DNA from: Methylotenera versatilis 301
GTDB lineage: Bacteria > Pseudomonadota > Gammaproteobacteria > Burkholderiales > Methylophilaceae
NCBI RefSeq assembly: GCF_000093025.1
Contig: NC_014207.1
Coordinates: 2,604,001 to 2,668,000 of the forward strand
Reading direction: 5' to 3'
DNA: 64,000 nucleotides
A program made the position numbers and the translations under genes. This document shows, in pieces, positions 45,394-56,171 of this stretch. Below the pieces are notes generated by a model. That model ran no database searches. It was given only the letters and a program-made list of their open reading frames with translations, and had not been told where the DNA came from. Positions within the stretch are counted from its first letter, which is position 1. Every line of letters starts with the position of its first letter.

Positions 45394-47004
45394 ATGTCTA
45401 TTGGTCACTCTATACGCTTTCGGCGCAAGTCGCTGAACATCACACTGCAATCTCTCGCCAATCAAGTAGGGGCAGACGCTGGTAATTTGTCGCGCATTGA
45501 GCGCGGCGAATTAGGCATTAACGAAAATACTTTACGCAAAGTCGCTGAGGCGCTCAATTGCACCCCAGCTTATTTGTATGCGCAAAGTGATATGCCAAAA
45601 ACAGCTTTATCTGTGCAAGAACATCGCCAGCCATACCTCACAACTTTATCGCAAGTGCCTAGCAAAAACAGCACCTCAAACATTAAAGATTTCGTACAGT
45701 GGTTTAGGTCTGTTGCGCCGTACATACATGCGTTTGGTGGCAGAACTTTTGTGATTGCATTCGGCGGCGAAGTGGTTGATGAAAAGCAATTTGTTGCACT
45801 TTCACATGACTTAAACTTACTCGCCAGCTTAGAGGTCAGGTTAGTGTTAGTACACGGCGCACGTCCACAAATTGAAAAGCGCCTACGTCGCGACAAACTG
45901 TCACCTAAGTTTGTGAATGGTCTGCGCGTCACAGACGATGCCGCAATGGAAGCCGTAAAAGAGGCCAATGGCGCGATTCGCGTTGAAATTGAAGCACTGC
46001 TGTCTATGGGTTTAGTAAACTCACCGATGGCAGGCTCTGACATTCGAGTAGCGAGTGGTAACTTTGTCACCGCTAAACCGATGGGCGTGCGTAATGGTAT
46101 CGATTTACAACACACAGGTGAAGTTCGTCGGGTAGATGCAATCGGCATACAGAAACGTCTTGATGACAACGAATTAGTGCTGTTATCGCCACTGGGTTAC
46201 TCACCCACAGGTGAGGCTTTCAATTTAAGCTTAGAAGACGTAGCGGTGAGCGCTGCCGTTGCGCTAGATGCTGACAAGCTGATTTTTTTGATGGATTCCG
46301 AAGGCGTACATAATCTACGCGGCGAATTATTGCGTGAAATGACCGCCGGAAAAGCTAAAAATCTACTACGGAACGTGGAGGGCAATGAACAGGCCATCAA
46401 CATTTCGGAAGATATTAATTACTATTTGCCTGCCGCTGTAAGGGCCTGTGAACACGGCGTAGCACGTACGCATTTGATTTCGCGGCACATTGATGGCGCG
46501 ATTATTCAGGAATTGTTTACACTAGACGGTATCGGCACCATGGTGACCGAACTCAGCTTAGAAAGTATGCGCCAAGCCAATATTGACGATGTGGGCGGCA
46601 TATTAAAGCTGATTGAACCACTAGAAGCCGAAGGCTTTCTAGTCAGGCGCGGGCGTGAGCATATCGAAATGGAAATCGAACATTTTTATGTAATGGAACA
46701 CGACAATCGCATTATTGGTTGCGCAGCTTTGTATCCATTTGACGCTGAGCGTACTGCTGAATTCGCTTGCCTAGCGATAGATCCAGCTTACAGAGGCGGC
46801 GGTCGTGGTGACAAATTGTTTTATTACTGTGCCAGTCAAGCTAAAGAACTAGGCTTTAAAAGCTTATTCTGCCTGACTACGCGTACCGAACATTGGTTTT
46901 TAGAACGTGGGTTTACGGAACAAAATGTAGAGAAACTACCAGCAGAGAAACAGAAACTTTACAACTTTCAGCGTAAATCAAAGGTGTTTAGCAAAACTTT
47001 ATAA
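45394..47004 (+). CDS. argA: N-acetylglutamate synthase with N-terminal XRE helix-turn-helix domain
   Basis: Acetylates glutamate with acetyl-CoA, the first step of arginine synthesis. Residues 97-536 match classic ArgA (443 in E. coli): amino-acid-kinase domain with FVIAFGGEVVDE, LVLVHGARPQIEKRL and NSPMAGSDIRVASGNFV, then a GNAT domain with DPAYRGGGRGDKLFYYC. Ahead of this lies a complete XRE/Cro HTH domain at residues 5-63 (FRRKSLNITLQSLANQVGAD, NLSRIERGE, INENTLRKVAEALN), joined by about 30 residues without an internal ATG at the ArgA boundary. One continuous frame encodes both. The HTH could bind the operon's own DNA; that is inference. argB follows by 60 bp. Confidence 0.92.
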   Translation: MSIGHSIRFRRKSLNITLQSLANQVGADAGNLSRIERGELGINENTLRKVAEALNCTPAYLYAQSDMPKTALSVQEHRQPYLTTLSQVPSKNSTSNIKDFVQWFRSVAPYIHAFGGRTFVIAFGGEVVDEKQFVALSHDLNLLASLEVRLVLVHGARPQIEKRLRRDKLSPKFVNGLRVTDDAAMEAVKEANGAIRVEIEALLSMGLVNSPMAGSDIRVASGNFVTAKPMGVRNGIDLQHTGEVRRVDAIGIQKRLDDNELVLLSPLGYSPTGEAFNLSLEDVAVSAAVALDADKLIFLMDSEGVHNLRGELLREMTAGKAKNLLRNVEGNEQAINISEDINYYLPAAVRACEHGVARTHLISRHIDGAIIQELFTLDGIGTMVTELSLESMRQANIDDVGGILKLIEPLEAEGFLVRRGREHIEMEIEHFYVMEHDNRIIGCAALYPFDAERTAEFACLAIDPAYRGGGRGDKLFYYCASQAKELGFKSLFCLTTRTEHWFLERGFTEQNVEKLPAEKQKLYNFQRKSKVFSKTL

Positions 47005-47949
<945 letters not shown>

Positions 47950-47950
47950 A

Positions 47951-48610
47951 TTGGCGGCAAACTGTAGTGCAAGCGGCAGGAGTGCTAGAGTCTGGATCTT
48001 CGATCTAGACGATACATTGCACAATGCTTCTGCACACATCTTTCCAGTGATGAATCGTACCATGACGAAATACATCATGGACCATCTGACCTTAGATGAA
48101 ACAGCTGCGCATCAGCTACGACAGCACTATTGGCGTATATACGGCGCCACGCTTAAAGGCTTGATGCGACATCACGGGACTAGCCCACATCACTTTCTTG
48201 AAGAAACGCACAAATTTCTTGATTTGCCTGAAATGGTGCTTGAAGTAAAAAGACTGCGACACACGCTACAAAGCCTTTCTGGACGTAAGTTAGTATTCAC
48301 TAACGCGCCTAAAAGCTATGCCATGCGCGTCCTGGACATTCTCGGCATTAGCGATTGTTTTGAACTTGTATTTAGCGTGGAGTCAACCAAATTTCATGCC
48401 AAGCCATCTGTACGTGGCTTTCAAATGCTACTCAAAACCATCAAAGTAAAAGCCAGTGATTGCACAATGCTAGAAGACAGTCTACCTGCGTTGATGACCG
48501 CAAAACGCTTAGGCATGAGAACAATCTGGGTGTCAAAAAAACTACAAAAACCAAATTTTGTGGATTATCGCTTAAGTGAAGTGTTAGCACTTACTCACCT
48601 TAAGTTATAA
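47951..48610 (+). CDS. HAD-family pyrimidine 5'-nucleotidase
   Basis: A 219-residue haloacid-dehalogenase-fold phosphatase. The nucleophile motif is FDLDDTLHNA with Asp18 and Asp20, motif II is VFTNAPKSYA, and motif IV lies in DCTMLEDSLPALMTAKRLGM. It belongs to the SDT1-like nucleotidase group by its helical cap (HYWRIYGATLKGLMRHHG). The only start codon before the motif is a TTG two bases after argB, with weak Shine-Dalgarno; translational coupling is likely. Confidence 0.85.
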   Translation: MAANCSASGRSARVWIFDLDDTLHNASAHIFPVMNRTMTKYIMDHLTLDETAAHQLRQHYWRIYGATLKGLMRHHGTSPHHFLEETHKFLDLPEMVLEVKRLRHTLQSLSGRKLVFTNAPKSYAMRVLDILGISDCFELVFSVESTKFHAKPSVRGFQMLLKTIKVKASDCTMLEDSLPALMTAKRLGMRTIWVSKKLQKPNFVDYRLSEVLALTHLKL

Positions 48611-48670
48611 TTTCCAAAATTTAATAAGTAAAACTTAATAAAAAGTTTAAAAAATTCTTAGGGGAAAAAG

Positions 48671-49234
48671 ATGGCAGGAGAACGCAAGCAGCAGATTCTG
48701 GAAACGCTCGCCAAAATGCTGGAGGCACCAAAGCGTGAAAAAATCACAACTGCATCACTCGCAGCAAAACTTGAAGTAAGTGAAGCTGCGCTTTACCGCC
48801 ACTTTGCCAATAAAGCTCAAATGTTTGAGGGTTTAATTTCGTTTATCGAGGAAACAATTTTTGGCTTAATTAATAAAATCGGCACCGAAGAAACAGATGG
48901 CTTGAGACAAATTCAACGCACAATTACCATGCTACTCGCGTTTGCTGAAAAAAATCCGGGCATGACACGCGTGCTGATTGGCGATGCATTAGTTAATGAA
49001 GATGAAAAACTTCAGGTACGTATTAACCAACTTTATGACAGAATTGAAGTCACACTCAAACAAAGTTTACGCATTGCCGAAACGCAAAGTGGTAGCAAAG
49101 GCGATGCAGAAGCACAGGCCAACTTAATTGTTTGCTACATCGTTGGTCGCTGGCAGCAATTTGCTAAAAGTGGCTTTAAGCGCAAACCGACAGAGTATGT
49201 GCAACAACAAGTGACTACACTTATTAATTATTAA
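48671..49234 (+). CDS. slmA: nucleoid occlusion factor SlmA
   Basis: A TetR-family protein that binds specific chromosomal sites and inhibits FtsZ ring assembly over the nucleoid. The 187 residues include the HTH TTASLAAKLEVSEAALYRHFANKAQMFEGLISFIE (about 25-60), which is highly conserved in SlmA. GGGGAAAAAG precedes the ATG. Its target FtsZ is encoded in this window at 54908. Confidence 0.92.
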   Translation: MAGERKQQILETLAKMLEAPKREKITTASLAAKLEVSEAALYRHFANKAQMFEGLISFIEETIFGLINKIGTEETDGLRQIQRTITMLLAFAEKNPGMTRVLIGDALVNEDEKLQVRINQLYDRIEVTLKQSLRIAETQSGSKGDAEAQANLIVCYIVGRWQQFAKSGFKRKPTEYVQQQVTTLINY

Positions 49235-49275
49235 TCAGCTTGATCAAACAAAATTTATAACACTGGGGACTTAAA

Positions 49276-49497
49276 TTGCAAGGCACGATATTTGGATTTA
49301 CAGAAGCGCAAATTAGCCAATTCGGTATGGATTATGCCGTAACAGGGCTGATGATATTAATGATGGTGATTGTCGGAAAACTCGCTTGGGATTCAAAAGC
49401 GGGTAAGTTTGGTGGTATCGCGTTATTTATTGGGTTAACGCTTGGCGTTGCTGGATTTGTCATCAAAATGCTCATCCAACATTTCTTGAAAATATAA
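49276..49497 (+). CDS. DUF2788 small membrane protein
   Basis: A 73-residue protein with two membrane helices (about 18-36 and 45-68) separated by the short polar WDSKAGKFG loop, and a conserved FGFTEAQISQFGMDYAVTGL opening. Function unknown. The start is TTG, with GGGGAC upstream; no ATG is in the proper place. Its stop is 12 bp from the end of convergent cca. Confidence 0.8.
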   Translation: MQGTIFGFTEAQISQFGMDYAVTGLMILMMVIVGKLAWDSKAGKFGGIALFIGLTLGVAGFVIKMLIQHFLKI

Positions 49498-49509
49498 GTC
49501 TACTTGCAA

Positions 49510-50718
49510 TTATAACGCCAGCTTTACGGCCTTGAGTCTTGCTTCAAATACAGCCGCTTTTATTTTTTCTGGCTCGGAATATGCACTCGCAATAGCACCC
49601 GCATCTACACTAGATGCGGCTTCTAGCACTTTAAGCATTAAATCTGCAGCGGGTGTTGCGCAGTTTTCAAAACCAGTTCGCCCGCGTGAATCTGCCTCAC
49701 AGGCTTTTAAAAAGTCTTTAAATCTAGCGGGTTGGCGAATCGCATCCAATTCGACTAGAAACTCCAACAAAGTACTTGGTTTCATTTGAGGCGCTTGGTG
49801 CAATTTGCCATGGAACTTAGCCACAATATGGCCAAGTTCTTTGCAATCGTTAGGCACACGTAAACGCTTACATAGTGCTTTTAGTAAATTGGCGCTACGT
49901 TCTTCATGGCCAATATGCCGAGGTAATATCTCTGCTAGCGTAGTGCCTTTACCTAAATCGTGCATCAAAGCTGCAAAGCGCACTGGTAAGCTAAAGCTCT
50001 GCTTGGCAGCATAATCTATCACCATCATCACATGTACGCCTGTGTCGACTTCAGGATGATGTTGTGGAGGCTGCGGCACACCCCAAAGCTTGTCTAATTC
50101 AGGCATTATTTTCTTGAGTGCACCACAAGCGCGTAACACATCAAACATGCGACTTGGTTTAGCTTCCATTAAGCCTTTAGCAAGCTCTTGCCATACGCGC
50201 TCTGCAACCAATGCATCCACCTCACCTGCGCTCACCATGTCTTGCATCAGTTGATTGGTTTCTGGGGCTACACTAAAGTCTGCAAATCTGGCTGAAAGGC
50301 GTGCTGCACGAAGGATGCGCACAGGATCTTCAGCAAAAGCAGCACTCACATGGCGCAAAGTTTTAGACTGAATATCCGCTAAGCCATGGTATGGATCAAT
50401 CAATTGACCATCTACAGATTTTGCAATGGCGTTAATGGTTAAATCACGACGCGCTAAATCTTCTTCTAAAGTCACATCTACTGAAGCATGTACGGCAAAG
50501 CCTTTATAACCTTTTGCCGTTTTGCGTTCAGTACGTGCTAAGGCATATTCATCATGCGTTTTAGGATGTAAGAAAACAGGAAAGTCTTTGCCTACAGGTT
50601 TATAACCGGCGGCTTCCATTTCTTCTGGCGTGCTACCGACCACCACATAATCTTTATCTTTTACAGATAAACCCAGCAACTCATCACGTACTGCGCCACC
50701 GACCAAATAAATCTGCAT
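49510..50718 (-). CDS. cca: multifunctional CCA-adding tRNA nucleotidyltransferase
   Basis: Adds or repairs the CCA end of tRNAs. Class II type of 402 residues: GGAVRDELLG with catalytic Asp21 and Asp23, RRDLTINAIAKS and EDPVRILRAARLSARF. A C-terminal HD domain (HDLGKG, around residue 250) provides the extra phosphatase/phosphodiesterase activity of the multifunctional form. Confidence 0.95.
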   Translation of the reverse strand: MQIYLVGGAVRDELLGLSVKDKDYVVVGSTPEEMEAAGYKPVGKDFPVFLHPKTHDEYALARTERKTAKGYKGFAVHASVDVTLEEDLARRDLTINAIAKSVDGQLIDPYHGLADIQSKTLRHVSAAFAEDPVRILRAARLSARFADFSVAPETNQLMQDMVSAGEVDALVAERVWQELAKGLMEAKPSRMFDVLRACGALKKIMPELDKLWGVPQPPQHHPEVDTGVHVMMVIDYAAKQSFSLPVRFAALMHDLGKGTTLAEILPRHIGHEERSANLLKALCKRLRVPNDCKELGHIVAKFHGKLHQAPQMKPSTLLEFLVELDAIRQPARFKDFLKACEADSRGRTGFENCATPAADLMLKVLEAASSVDAGAIASAYSEPEKIKAAVFEARLKAVKLAL

Positions 50719-50730
50719 GACGCGGCCTAT

Positions 50731-51693
50731 TTACCTAGCGGCGTTGCGGCGAAAGCGATCATAAGCACCACGCGGTGTTTGATCGACCAAGTATTGTGGG
50801 ATGACTGTTTCCATCGCAGTAGGTGTGAGATTAAACACAGCAGGAAAGGCTTGCTCACTCACGCTATCAACTTCCATAGAGCGCACGTTGTCACGTGACA
50901 TCAGCTTAACGGGCATCAGCTCCATCATAAACGCTTGCGCATATGAAAGTTTGTCACACAAGCCAATAATTGGTCGCTGTACTTGCAATGCATTCATCAC
51001 CGTTTTAACCAACTCACGGAAGGTATATATTTTTGGTCCAGCTAATTCGTAGATTTGACCATAAGTTGCATCGTTAGCTATGCTCGCAACAAAACAACTA
51101 GCCACATCTTCCACCCAAACTGGTTGAAATTTTGCGTTGGGTTTGGCCAACATGACGACGGGCAAGGTTTTGATAAGCGTTGCGAATAAATTAATAAAAC
51201 TATCGCCTCGACCAAAAATAACAGAAGGCTGAAATATTGTGATATTTAATTGATTTTGAAATTCAAGCAAAGCTGCTTCACCTGCACCTTTAGAGCGCAA
51301 ATACTGACTCGGCGCGCTTTTAGCTGCTTTTAAACTGCTCATATGAATCAAGCGTTTAATGTTTAAATCTACACAGATTTTTGCTAACTGCGCAGGTAAT
51401 TGATGGTGAATGGCATTAAAAGTTGAATGGCGGCTTTGATGCAATATACCTAGCAAGTTAATCACGACATCTGCCCCTCTTAAAGCTGAGTTCAGTGATT
51501 GGTAGTCGTTGACATTGCACTCTTCCACCTGAACATTTGGCAGCAAGAATAAATGCTTGGCAGAATCCCTACGGCGCGTCAGCACTTTGACTGAGTACCC
51601 TGCTGCATCAAGCTTGGCAACAATCGCGCTACCCACAAAGCCAGAGCCGCCTAATACACACACTTCTTTTAATTGATCTGTTGTTTTAAACAT
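50731..51693 (-). CDS. complex I NDUFA9-like NAD(P)-binding protein
   Basis: A 320-residue atypical short-chain dehydrogenase. The nucleotide fold is visible in CVLGGSGFVGSAIVAKL and VLTRRRDSAKHL. The SDR tyrosine-lysine pair is not clearly present, as in the NDUFA9/epimerase subgroup. Possible roles are quinone- or carotenoid-linked redox chemistry or assembly; I cannot choose. It lies between slt and cca on one strand. Confidence 0.8.
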   Translation of the reverse strand: MFKTTDQLKEVCVLGGSGFVGSAIVAKLDAAGYSVKVLTRRRDSAKHLFLLPNVQVEECNVNDYQSLNSALRGADVVINLLGILHQSRHSTFNAIHHQLPAQLAKICVDLNIKRLIHMSSLKAAKSAPSQYLRSKGAGEAALLEFQNQLNITIFQPSVIFGRGDSFINLFATLIKTLPVVMLAKPNAKFQPVWVEDVASCFVASIANDATYGQIYELAGPKIYTFRELVKTVMNALQVQRPIIGLCDKLSYAQAFMMELMPVKLMSRDNVRSMEVDSVSEQAFPAVFNLTPTAMETVIPQYLVDQTPRGAYDRFRRNAAR

Positions 51694-51743
51694 TGGTGTT
51701 CCTAACCTATACTTCCAAAAAATATCCGTATCACTTTACTCTG

Positions 51744-53702
51744 TTACTGATCATCGTCTGCACTGATGTCTTCTGGTTTACCAGTACCAGGAATAATGCC
51801 TAAGCGTGCTTTTAATGTTTGAATCTTAACATTCTTATTTTCGCTAACGAGGCGTGGTGCGTAAATCTGGGCATTAGCCATCACTTTTTGTACGTAGGTT
51901 CTAGTTTCAGCAAATGGAATGCTCTCAATGTAAATAGCCGCCTCCATAGGCTCAGTCGCTTGCCATCGTTTAGCACGGCTTGGGCCTGCATTATAGCCAG
52001 CGGTCGCCATTACGGCTTGACCTCCCATTAAGTCTAAGGTGTAGCGCATATAGTAAGTACCGAACTCAATATTGGTGCTCAAATCATGAATCATACTATT
52101 GTTATAACTATCCATACCCATGCGCTTAGCTACCCATTTAGCCGTTGCAGGCATAAGCTGCATTAAGCCTGCAGCCCCAACGCCTGATTTAGCATAGTGC
52201 ATAAAGCGACTTTCTTGACGCGTGATGCCATATACCCAAGACTCATCCAAACTTACCTCATTGGCTGATTTACGAAATAAATCGCGATACGGTGTTGGGT
52301 AACGCAAGTTAAAATTATGTGTTTGCTTGGTGTTATCCGCAGTGCTAATTGCAACGTCGTACCATTTTTGACGCATGGCATACTCAGCGGCAGCAAGTAA
52401 CTCCCTATCATCGTAATGTCGTGTTGCCCATAGCCATTCGGCCTTGGCTTCCCAGCGCATATCCAAACGTTGCAATTCAAGCGCACGTTTGATTTCTGGC
52501 TGGCTGGCAATCGCAGTTACTTCGTTATCTGTCACTTTATATTCTATAGCTTGGCTGCTCATTACGCTTTCTAGCTCTTCCGCAGCTAACCAACCATAGT
52601 AGTGGCGCTCAGTTGAGAGCTTGCTGAGTATTGTATTAGACTCAACCAAATCACCCATTTCTTTGAGCGCTCTTGCCTTCCAATAACGCCAAGCACTCTC
52701 TTCTTGCTGCTTGGTATTCATAGCAGCAATAGTTTTCAACACCACAGGCCAATTTTGAGCCCGCAGCGCGGCACGTACCTCCCATGCGAGTTGCTCTTTA
52801 TCTAGTACACTGTTTTCAGCTAAAGCATAAAACTCAAGTGCTTGTGGATTGTGCCCACGCGCAGCATGATAGGCAATACGCCCCCATCCAAAAGCACGAT
52901 TATCAATATCAAATAGATTTTGCACTTTGTTGTAAGTGCTAATGGCTGCGTCTACTTTACTACGTGCCAAACGGTCAAGCGCGTATAGATTCACTTCTGC
53001 ACCAAAGCGCGTTTTGAAAGAGGCTGTTTTCTTATCCAATATTAGCTGTGGCGACTGATAGGCTTTATCGAGTAATTTAAGCGTAGCTGGCTCCACATTC
53101 GGCAAACGCGCAATCACACTTTTAGCTAAGCTCAATTTGCCATCTTGCAGTGCAAGCCTGAATCTCGCCCAAATATCATCATTAGTGAGTGCACCTGACT
53201 TTTGTAACGCATCAAACAATTGATTGCAATTGCTCGGCAAGTCAGCACTTGTCATCCACAAAGTTTTAGCCTGACTTGCCACTTCAAGATCGGCTAATTG
53301 AGTATGACCAAGCATGGCATAGCATTGCACGGCAATATCTTCGCGCTGGAAATTGTTGAGCTCTTCAAAAAACGGTCCCCAATTTTCACTTTTAGCCAGC
53401 TTTTTGAGCCACTCGCCGCGAACACGGTCGGTGAATGGCATATCCACATACTTAGCTAAAAAATTCTGGACTTCTTCATCTCTGGCTTGATCCATATTGA
53501 GCAGCATCAACCAGTAATCGGCATACGGTGCCAATATATATTGCTGCGTATTTAGCTGTGCGACATCTTCGGTAAGTGCAATTGTGTTCTTTGCGGCGTA
53601 AGAATCACGCGCATGTTGAAACAAGGCTTCATCTGATAAGGCGAAGGCTTGGCTTGAAAGTGTGATGGTTACTAACGCTAGTAAAAGGCGAGTAAATATC
53701 AT
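51744..53702 (-). CDS. slt: soluble lytic murein transglycosylase
   Basis: A periplasmic enzyme that cleaves peptidoglycan glycan strands to anhydro-muropeptides. A signal peptide covers residues 1-22 (ending AFA). The long alpha-superhelical ring fills the middle, and the C-terminal SLT domain contains YGITRQESRF with the catalytic glutamate, GAAGLMQLMPATA and TAGYNAGPSRAKRW. The 652 residues equal the usual family length. Confidence 0.95.
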   Translation of the reverse strand: MIFTRLLLALVTITLSSQAFALSDEALFQHARDSYAAKNTIALTEDVAQLNTQQYILAPYADYWLMLLNMDQARDEEVQNFLAKYVDMPFTDRVRGEWLKKLAKSENWGPFFEELNNFQREDIAVQCYAMLGHTQLADLEVASQAKTLWMTSADLPSNCNQLFDALQKSGALTNDDIWARFRLALQDGKLSLAKSVIARLPNVEPATLKLLDKAYQSPQLILDKKTASFKTRFGAEVNLYALDRLARSKVDAAISTYNKVQNLFDIDNRAFGWGRIAYHAARGHNPQALEFYALAENSVLDKEQLAWEVRAALRAQNWPVVLKTIAAMNTKQQEESAWRYWKARALKEMGDLVESNTILSKLSTERHYYGWLAAEELESVMSSQAIEYKVTDNEVTAIASQPEIKRALELQRLDMRWEAKAEWLWATRHYDDRELLAAAEYAMRQKWYDVAISTADNTKQTHNFNLRYPTPYRDLFRKSANEVSLDESWVYGITRQESRFMHYAKSGVGAAGLMQLMPATAKWVAKRMGMDSYNNSMIHDLSTNIEFGTYYMRYTLDLMGGQAVMATAGYNAGPSRAKRWQATEPMEAAIYIESIPFAETRTYVQKVMANAQIYAPRLVSENKNVKIQTLKARLGIIPGTGKPEDISADDDQ

Positions 53703-53792
53703 GATACGCCCCTTGTTTGATGATACTGGTTGCGATGCCAGTTCGATATTAAGTTTATTTGTAAAATAAATTTATTCGTAAAATTAGATGTA

Positions 53793-54722
53793 TTAGTAAA
53801 CTGGCGCAGCAAACAGCTGCGTTTCTTGCGTCGAAAAAGTTTCTGGCGCATCTTCTTGTTTTTCAAATGTTGCATATTCCCATGCGGTTTCATCTTGCAT
53901 AAGGGCACGTAACAATTGGTTATTCAGTGCATGGCCTGATTTATAAGCGTAGAAAGCGCCCAAAATTGGGTGTCCTAACATGTACAAATCACCAATCGCA
54001 TCTAACACTTTATGTTTTGCAAATTCGTCGTCATAACGCAAACCATCGTCATTAATCACGCGATATTCATCTAAAACAATGGCGTTATCTAGACTACCAC
54101 CACGCGCCAAACCATTGGAACGTAAATATTCAACTTCGTGCATAAAACCAAAAGTACGCGCACGACTAATTTCTTTAATGTAAGAGTCTTCAGCAAAATC
54201 GATTTTTACCTGACTTCCTGAATTTTCAAATACTGGGTGATTGAAATTGATAGTGAAATCGACTTTAAAACCGTGATAAGGCTCAAAACGTACCCATTTA
54301 TCGCCATCAATCACTTCAACTGTTTTTTTAACACGTATAAATTTTTTAGCTGCGGCTTGTTCAACAATGCCAGCTTCTTGCAATAAATATACAAATGGGC
54401 CTGAGCTACCATCCATAATTGGTATTTCAGAGGCATCTACTTCAATATAAACATTGTCCACGCCTAAACCAGCAAGCGCAGACATGATATGTTCAACAGT
54501 TGCAACACGCGCGCCATTGGCCTCTAACGCAGAACACAAACGTGTGTCATGCACTGCATTAGGAGTCGCTAAGATTTCATTGGGTTGAGGCAGATCAACC
54601 CGTTTGAAAACAATACCAGTATCGGCTGCAGCTGGGCGCAGGGTAAGAGTAACCTTTTCGCCGTTGTGCAAACCAACGCCAGTGGCGCTAATCGCTTTTT
54701 TTAATGTACGTTGCTTTAACAT
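53793..54722 (-). CDS. lpxC: UDP-3-O-acyl-N-acetylglucosamine deacetylase
   Basis: The committed zinc enzyme of lipid A synthesis. From the chosen ATG it has 309 residues; AGGA lies 7 bp upstream. A TTG one codon earlier is less likely. Zinc ligands are His78 in VEHIMSAL and the HKVLDAIGD histidine and aspartate; [10 protein letters not shown] and MDGSSGPFV complete the site. It closes the dcw run; secA, usually its neighbour, is elsewhere. Confidence 0.96.
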   Translation of the reverse strand: MLKQRTLKKAISATGVGLHNGEKVTLTLRPAAADTGIVFKRVDLPQPNEILATPNAVHDTRLCSALEANGARVATVEHIMSALAGLGVDNVYIEVDASEIPIMDGSSGPFVYLLQEAGIVEQAAAKKFIRVKKTVEVIDGDKWVRFEPYHGFKVDFTINFNHPVFENSGSQVKIDFAEDSYIKEISRARTFGFMHEVEYLRSNGLARGGSLDNAIVLDEYRVINDDGLRYDDEFAKHKVLDAIGDLYMLGHPILGAFYAYKSGHALNNQLLRALMQDETAWEYATFEKQEDAPETFSTQETQLFAAPVY

Positions 54723-54907
54723 CAATATTCCTAATTTCTAAAACTCTAAACACGCGTCACTTACAAAAAGTAACATTTACCTTAGTAATCAAGCAAATAG
54801 TAGCATATTTTATGCAGTTTTTCTAAGCTGCATTAGCCACCCCAGTACAATGTACTGGCTTACTTAGGTGCGAATTTATTATTTTATTAAATAGTACTAT
54901 TTAACTA

Positions 54908-56080
54908 TTAGTCCGCTTGTTTGCGTAAAAATGCAGGAATATCGTATTCTTCAACACCTGACATTTTCATCGCTTCTACTTGCGCACGGCGGTTGTTTGA
55001 GCTGAATACTTGCGGTGTATCATCTTCATCCACACTACCACCCACAAACATTGGTTGGTTAGTTGTACCGTTACGCACTACTTCTTGTGTCATCACGCGA
55101 AGTTCTGGTTTTTGCTGACGACGTTGTGCACCAGTTAAACCGGTTGCTACCATCGTTACACGCAAGCCATCACCCATCGCTTCGTCAAACACGTTACCTA
55201 CAATCACCGTTGCATCATCCGCTGTGAACGCTTTGATGGTATTCATCACATCATAGTATTCTTTCATTTTGAAAGAAGCTGATGTTGTAATATTGACTAA
55301 AACGCCACGCGCATTCGCAAGGTTGACATCTTCAAGCAATGGGCTTGCAACCGCTTGCTCAGCCGCAATACGTGCACGGTCTGGACCAGAGGCAATTGCT
55401 GAACCCATCATCGCCATACCCATTTCAGACATCACTGTGCGTACATCGGCAAAGTCAACGTTCACCAAACCTGGGCAATTGATGATTTCGGCAATGCCAG
55501 AAACCGCATTATGCAACACATCATTAGCCGCTTTAAAAGCCTCTAAGAATGGTACATCTTCGCCTAATACTTCCATCAATTTTTCGTTAGGAATCACAAT
55601 CAGTGAATCTACATACTTTGATAACTCTTCTAGACCATCACTTGCAACTTTAGTGCGTTTTCCTTCAAAAGCGAAAGGTTTAGTCACCACAGCAACAGTC
55701 AGGATGCCCATTTCTTTCGCGATTTGCGCAATCACTGGGGCAGCGCCAGTACCAGTACCCCCGCCCATACCTGCTGTGATGAACAGCATGTCTGCACCGT
55801 CAATCAACTCAGCAATCGCATCACGATCTTCAAAAGCTGCATCGCGACCGATTTCTGGTCTAGCACCTGCGCCTAAGCCCTTAGTCATCGCCACGCCCAT
55901 TTGCAATACTGTTTTTGCTTGGCTTTTTTTCAAAGCTTGCATATCAGTATTTGCGCAAATGAACTCAACGCCACCAACGCTTTTTTCTATCATGTGCGCT
56001 ACCGCATTACCACCACAACCACCCACGCCAATCACCTTAATAACGGCTTCTTGAGCATTTTTTTCCATAATTTCAAACAT
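54908..56080 (-). CDS. ftsZ: cell-division GTPase FtsZ
   Basis: Tubulin-like protein forming the Z-ring. Complete at 390 residues: GVGGCGGNAV, the tubulin signature GGGTGTG at 106-112, the T7 loop NVDFADVRTVM, a linker, and the conserved C-terminal peptide DIPAFLRKQ that binds FtsA. AGGAGAT lies before the ATG. Follows ftsA, as usual. A 260-codon antisense frame is an artefact. Confidence 0.98.
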   Translation of the reverse strand: MFEIMEKNAQEAVIKVIGVGGCGGNAVAHMIEKSVGGVEFICANTDMQALKKSQAKTVLQMGVAMTKGLGAGARPEIGRDAAFEDRDAIAELIDGADMLFITAGMGGGTGTGAAPVIAQIAKEMGILTVAVVTKPFAFEGKRTKVASDGLEELSKYVDSLIVIPNEKLMEVLGEDVPFLEAFKAANDVLHNAVSGIAEIINCPGLVNVDFADVRTVMSEMGMAMMGSAIASGPDRARIAAEQAVASPLLEDVNLANARGVLVNITTSASFKMKEYYDVMNTIKAFTADDATVIVGNVFDEAMGDGLRVTMVATGLTGAQRRQQKPELRVMTQEVVRNGTTNQPMFVGGSVDEDDTPQVFSSNNRRAQVEAMKMSGVEEYDIPAFLRKQAD

Positions 56081-56171
56081 TTAATATCTCCTCTTTTTAA
56101 TTTACATCTGCCTGGTTGTTACAAATTAACTACTTAACTTCTGCCTGAACTACTCATACAACTTCTACTAC

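Noticed and set aside
45570..46169. 199-codon antisense frame in argA
   Set aside because: Shadow frame inside the conserved amino-acid-kinase domain.
55269..56054. 261-codon antisense frame in ftsZ
   Set aside because: Shadow of a highly conserved gene, with no start signal and no recognisable protein.
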